Source: Penicillus capitatus | Taxonomy: Eukaryota > Chlorophyta | Direction of reading: 5' to 3' | Length of the DNA stretch: 64,000 nt | Assembly: GCA_965649825.1 (NCBI GenBank) | Contig: OZ287697.1 | Location: forward strand, 1,302,001-1,366,000 | In this document: positions 59,142-64,000 of the stretch, one piece after another | Layout of the letters: every line of letters begins with the position of its first letter | Numbering within the stretch: position 1 is the first letter of the stretch | The notes under the pieces: generated by a model | The model's database searches: none | Seen by the model: only the letters and a program-made list of their open reading frames with translations | What the model was told of the DNA's origin: nothing | Made by a program: the position numbers and the translations under genes

Positions 59142-62100
59142 TTAAACGCCGGAAGAAAGACTCGATTCATCGGGAGACCGGCCAAATCCCACATAGGGCA
59201 TCAAGGACTGGAGATTGTAGCCCAGCCAGATCGTCAGAATCTTCAGTGTTCCGGCATCTGCATCGATGTGCGTTCCGCATTCGTTCATGGAGAGCTTAAT
59301 GCACTTGGCACAGTACTTGAAAAGAAAAGAGAGAAGAACAAGAAAGATGGAGATGTTGAGAACAACGCAGATGATTGAGAGCGTCATTCCACGCCACTCT
59401 TTCGTGAGACCCTCACTTTCCAGTATGCTGGCTATCAGGATCGTCAGGTGCGAGACGAAAAGGGCAGACAAGTCTATTTTGTTCAGAGCATCAAATTCCT
59501 TTCTGTACGGCATCACTACAATCTGCAATCCCATCGCAAGCAAGATGAAGATGGCGAGGGATGTGATAAAACCCAGACTGTCAAAGCGGTGGGCACAGAA
59601 CACCAGAAAAGCAATGATCGCCTTCCTCAGCACGATGGAAACCTCCCAGTAGCGTCGCCACCCGGATCCATAGCCACGGTACAGGAATCCAGTGGTCCGA
59701 TAGACCCACCTATCCGGATGGTCGAGCAGTTCTTTGGGCGATGTGAGGATTGAGATGAAGGCGATGAGAAGTCCAACATAGACGATGCTTACGAACGGGA
59801 GAATCCAGATCACCAGCATCAAGTGTTGGCCCTCGAAGCATCTCAGACTTGTGTCCACTGCCCAATAACTGATCTCTTCATATTTTGTCGTGTCTATGAT
59901 CTTCTCATCGTTCTGCGTTCCATCCAGAACGTTGTATACACGAACGCAGAGGACAACGCTAAGTGTTGTCTTAATCACTGATGCGGAGGTTATGTACCAT
60001 AGTGCCATGAGTGAAAGCAAAGATCTCTGTGCGATGTAACGGAGTGGCCGTTGCATTTGATAAACGAGTGCCATTACCATCCAGAACGCAATGAGCAACA
60101 GGAATGCAGTAACAGGAACGACAGAAACGCTCACGATCGTTCCCCAGACGGTCGGATGAAGAAACTGCTTTGCTTTACTCAGACAGACAACGGAGCGCCG
60201 GATGCTCTCTGCGGCGAGCCCGCTGATGAACTCTATACAGCACAGAACGACGATAAGGTAATGCAGATGGTCGACATGGACATCTGAGGACCTGCTATCT
60301 TTCCCAGGATGAGAACAGGAAATGCCCATCCAACATTCAAGGTTGCAATCAGCACTGTCACTTGAACGTAGTTCAGCGTTATCTGCAACAACGGTCACTG
60401 TTAGGGAAGAAAACGTGCACGATTGTCACACCTTGAACATCTCGGTAACTCTCCATTGTGCCAGGGCCGCTTCAGTCACATGCACCATTTCTGCTGAGGA
60501 ATCTATACCTTCGACCTCGTGTGATCTGTCAGAAAAGGCTTCTTCTCTCAGACTTTCTGACATGCTTCGGATCGAAAGATCTGATAGTTGAATGCTACGG
60601 GAAATCCGTCTGTGGCCGGAAAGCATCATCCGTTGGCGGTTTGTAGTGCACAATGTTCCCTTGATCGTAATCCCGGATAAAAACAACAGAATCACTACTG
60701 ATATGCAGATCACCAGTACATTGCCGGTTTTAACAGGACACTCTTGGCACTTGGAAGAAAGAGAACTGCCGTATGAACTCTCACACGATCCGCAGAGTGG
60801 ACCAGTGTAACCCTGCATACACAACAGAGATCGCCAACATCTGAGCAAATTAGAATTCTAAACTTGCCTCTTCACACTGTGCCTGTTGATATTCTTCGAT
60901 CTCCTTGCTGCTGATGTTGCAGTTGGAAATATCCCGTGTCAGTTGCTCCAGTTTCTCAACGCGTTTCTTGTTGTGACATGCGTCCGCGCTCAGACATTTG
61001 CTGACGTTCTTGGAACAGGGTGATGCGTGCCAATATTCCTCGTTTGGCAAGATGATTTGACTGCTACAGTCTCCGTTCTCTGGACACGGACGACATTCGG
61101 CATCATTTTCTGGGGAGAAATTGAAAGAGACGGCGTTGCAAGACTCACAGAACGTCCCATTGCCGGAAGGAACTTCGCCAATGTCACATGGCTTCACCTC
61201 CACAGTGATCTCGAACCTCTCCAGGTCTGCTCCCTCGAACTCAATCAGAACTCTGTAATTGCCAGGCTGCACGAAGCCAGTGGCACTGAAAGTCGTGCCT
61301 TCCATCCCCAGAGTCTTGCGAACACTTCCAGCCAAGAATCCATCCGGCGAGGACATTACAGCCTCGACGTCTTCACTGTTTTCTCCAACGGCCGGGCCTT
61401 GTCCGAGTTCATCCACGGCTGTTAAGACGATCAGGGGAATCGGTTCTCCGCTTCTATGTTTGTGCACGGTGTAATTACTCCCACTGACCAAACTCAGCGC
61501 TTCCATCTGTTCATCAACGATCTCCTTTCGGATATCGATTGCAGAGGTTGCCACATCCCGTCCGTATCTCCCAGCTGAATTATTCTCCCAGGATGTGCAG
61601 ATGTCATCAACGGATGTCAGGCGCTTCATGAAGTCCCGCTGCTTCCCCGAATAGAATTGCAGTGCCTGTTCTTTTGATTCAGCTGAGCAGTTCAGTCGGA
61701 GGCCAGCAACTGTGTCGATGAAGACAGCTCCGCCTGCGGACCCTGCTCTGTTGTTAATCATCGACGTGTTCACCAGAGCCACGACTCCACATTCATCCAG
61801 TTCTTCCAGACACGTCTGCGATATGGACTCAGTTTCGGCGGCGATCTGGATCCCTCCTAAGTAAAGAACAGTGTGAACCTCTCACTCTGTCGGTCTTGTG
61901 ATGAATACCTCCAAATCTGGCTGAGTTGTTGAAGATATCGCTGTTGTCCAGTTGCACGGAAATGGACTGAGTAAAACTATACTCAAAGAATATGGCTCCG
62001 CCGCGGGATGCTTCGTTGCCCGCCAGAGTACAGCCACTGCAGAGCAACCTTGATAAATTATATACGATGATGGCACCCCCATTTGTCATTGCCTCGCATT

Positions 62101-64000
62101 GTGAGATCTGTGTGCTGTAGATCTCAAAGACAGATTTGGAGAGGAAAAAGGCACCGCCTTGCTCACTGGCAAACATGTGAAGAGCTTCAGTCTTCCGGAT
62201 AGAAACGTTTGAAGAGGATGCGTAGATTCCTCCGCCATTTCTTGCAGATCCCTCGGTAAAGTTGCACTTCCGAATCGACAACACAGAGCCTTTGATGCGT
62301 AGAGCACCACCAGATCTGGATGCTTTGTTCTGGTCAAACTGACTGTCGGTTATGATGCCAGAGGAGTTGCGTGCGAGGAAGATGCCCCCGCCAAATTCAG
62401 CCGAGTTGCCGGAGTAATGCGATCCCGTGTCTGTGAAACTGCAATTAGGATAGCATTCGATCGCGCCGCCTCCCTCGGCCGCGCCGTTCTCCGAGAACGA
62501 GCAGTCCTTCACGCGTATCTTGGAAGTTCCGCCAGAGAGGAATCCACCATACTTATCTGCAATCAGACCAGACGCGAAGGTATCCTGGACGGAGACGATC
62601 GAAGAGAATGCGTAGATTCCTGCACCGTTTTCAGCAGATCCCTCGTTGAAGACGCATTTCTGAACCGAGAGGACAGATTCATCGACGTAAATGGAGCCAC
62701 CAGATCTGGATGCTTTGTTCTGGTCAAACTGACTGTCGGTTATGATACCAGAGGAGTTGCGTGCGAGGAAGATGCCCCCGCCAAATTCAGCCGAGTTGCC
62801 GGAGTAATGCGATCCCGTGTCTGTGAAACTGCAATTAGGATAGCATTCGATCGCGCCGCCTCCCTCGGCCGCGCCGTTCTCCGAGAATGAGCAGTCCTTC
62901 ACGCGTATCTTGGAAGTTCCGCCAGAGAGGAATCCACCATACTTATCTGCAATCAGGCCAGACGCGAAGGTATCCTCGACGGAGACGTTCGAAGAGAATG
63001 CATAGATTCCTCCACCGTTTTCAGCAGATCCCTCGTTGAAGACGCATTTCTGAACCGAGAGGACGAAGTCTTGTACGTAGATGGAGCCACCAAATCTGGA
63101 TGCTTTGTTCTGGCCAAACTGACTGTCGGTTATGATGCCAGAGGAGTTCTTTTCCACACGTATGGCTCCTCCATATCCTGCTTCGTTCTCTCGATACAGG
63201 CAATCTTTGATGGACGCTGTTGCATTCTTTAACTGCAGGGATGTATTGCTCGCACCTTTCTGGCTGAACGAGATCGAATTCCAAATGAATTGTGACCTTG
63301 ACATGTTCAAGAAGCCTTCCACAACCTTGAGACTCATGCATCCGTTTTCTGAACTGTTCATGCGATCCACTGACGTCTCTGATCTAGGAGGTGCGTGAAA
63401 AACCGTCGTGTTGGTATTCTTAGAATCAAACGGTTTGTTCTGATGAATGATGACGTCTCTCAGTCGATTCCGTCTAGACAGGATCACACCGCAGTGGCCA
63501 TCGCAGGTGTTAGTCTCGAAGACGAAGTCGATCAGTTCCAGCTCAAAACAAGATGGAGATTGCATGGCGAGTCCTGCGCCATTGATCAGGATGTTATTCC
63601 TGAAACTGACGTGGTGGAACTGAATGGTGCCTCCATCGCGACTGGATACACAGTTTTCAACTTCTACGATGGATCCAAAACTCCCAGATTCGAACGAGCA
63701 CTCCTCAAAGATCAGATTGGCGAAAACGACACCCGCCGACCTGAACGTGAGGTCGACATCAGACAACTGCAGATTCGAGAACTCAAATCTCACCTCACCA
63801 AGAAAACACCCTCTCTTCTGTTCGGACAGGTTAAGGTCGCCTTTGCGTCGGAACGAGGGAACACACCTTCCTCGACCTCGGGACTGCTCACTAGGGCTGT
63901 CAATGTCAGTGGCCATGGTATGACGATGCGCGAAGAAGGCCGGATTCTGCTCTTCGAACTGAAGGAGAGGACGTCGCCTGGCTTCGTACAGTCGACAATG
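59142..64000 (-). CDS. Gene K (5' end outside window): Pmp-repeat surface protein, type X-3
   Basis: Exons in the window are 64000-63794 (partial exon 2), 63740-61909, 61856-60868, 60812-60432, 60382-60292 and 60232-59142; the frame stays open across all joins. Exon 1, with the signal peptide, lies beyond 64000. The beta-helix (exon 3, 1,832 nt) contains two near-identical 390-bp units. Exon 4 is type X (GEVPSGNGTFCESC). Exons 5-7 are the type-3 membrane module shared with gene E, including RQRMMLSGHRRISRS and GFLYRGYGSGWRRYWE. Intron 4 (60867-60813) has the same GCAAGT donor as gene E. Exons 4-7 have exactly the lengths of gene E, and non-coding flanks match too, so E and K are recent duplicates. 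Confidence 0.85.
62311..63090 (-). repeat. Two 390-bp tandem units in gene K exon 3
   Basis: 62311-62700 and 62701-63090 are about 97% identical by eye. A third partial copy begins at 63091. Each unit encodes 130 residues, including SGIITDSQFDQNKASRSGG, the VQKCVFNEGSAENG series and AIECYPNCSFTDTGSHYSGN. Differences cluster near the ends of the units. Confidence 0.88.

Larger units (their letters stand above)
58060..64000 (-). repeat. Segmental duplication, copy 2 (gene K block)
   Basis: Parallels 18955-24746 in order, orientation and non-coding sequence, and continues to the window edge. It is longer than copy 1 mainly because exon 3 of gene K has extra repeat units. Confidence 0.8.

Noticed and set aside
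345-63916. Direct bacterial (Chlamydia) origin of the Pmp-like genes
   Set aside because: The GGAI/FxxN repeat resembles chlamydial Pmp proteins, but there is no autotransporter barrel. The genes have spliceosomal introns, N-glycosylation sequons and a multi-pass membrane end, so they are eukaryotic proteins using the same repeat fold.

Overview
The window is nuclear DNA of a eukaryote, most likely a unicellular protist or alga. I cannot name the species. The reasons are 47-65 nt introns with GT-AG (five of 44 GC-AG) borders, TATA boxes about 60 bp upstream of several ATGs, secretory signal peptides, and LTR retroelements with 5-bp target duplications. No bacterial operons, tRNAs, rRNAs or CRISPR arrays were seen.

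Almost all coding capacity belongs to one multigene family. There are eight members: A 345-5552 (+), B 7449-12813 (+), C 15877-18705 (-, truncated), E 20119-25254 (-), H 28884-34733 (-), I 37650-43647 (+), J 45120-52235 (+) and K 59142 to beyond 64000 (-, cut by the window). There are also four relics: 12950-13480 (+), 15205-15600 (-), 25884-27290 (-) and 52920-53864 (+). A full-length member has seven exons with intron phases 1-2-1-0-0-1. The protein is a signal peptide, a variable Ser/Thr-rich segment ending in an RxLx(Q/E) site plus acidic residues, a conserved entry module, a long right-handed beta-helix of Pmp-type repeats (GGAI / FxxN), a beta-sandwich-like segment, a Cys-rich GYW / GPLCGSC module, and about eight membrane segments. 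It looks like a large, N-glycosylated cell-surface receptor or adhesin.

The main finding is modularity. Two N-terminal types (i: A, B, C, E, I; ii: H, J), two exon-4 types (X: A, C, E, I, J, K; Y: B, H) and three membrane-module types (1: A, H, I; 2: B, J and the relic at 25884-27290; 3: E, K) occur in different combinations. The switches fall at introns of fixed phase. H (ii-Y-1) and J (ii-X-2) carry opposite combinations across the phase-0 intron 4. Tandem repeats inside exon 3, near-identical intron tracts between distant copies, a segmental duplication (about 18955-24746 versus 58060-64000), a truncated secreted-type copy and scattered relic exons all point to active recombination.

Between J and K (53.9-57.8 kb) lies a retroelement nest. 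It holds a complete, recent, gag-only LTR element (56042-57738, identical 234-bp LTRs, TSD GCCGC), two solo LTRs (53880-54123 and 54657-54923), inverted LTR-like fragments, and two minisatellites (26- and 27-bp units) that share a 19-bp core. The intergenic regions otherwise hold conserved upstream blocks of the gene family and sequence in which I recognise nothing.
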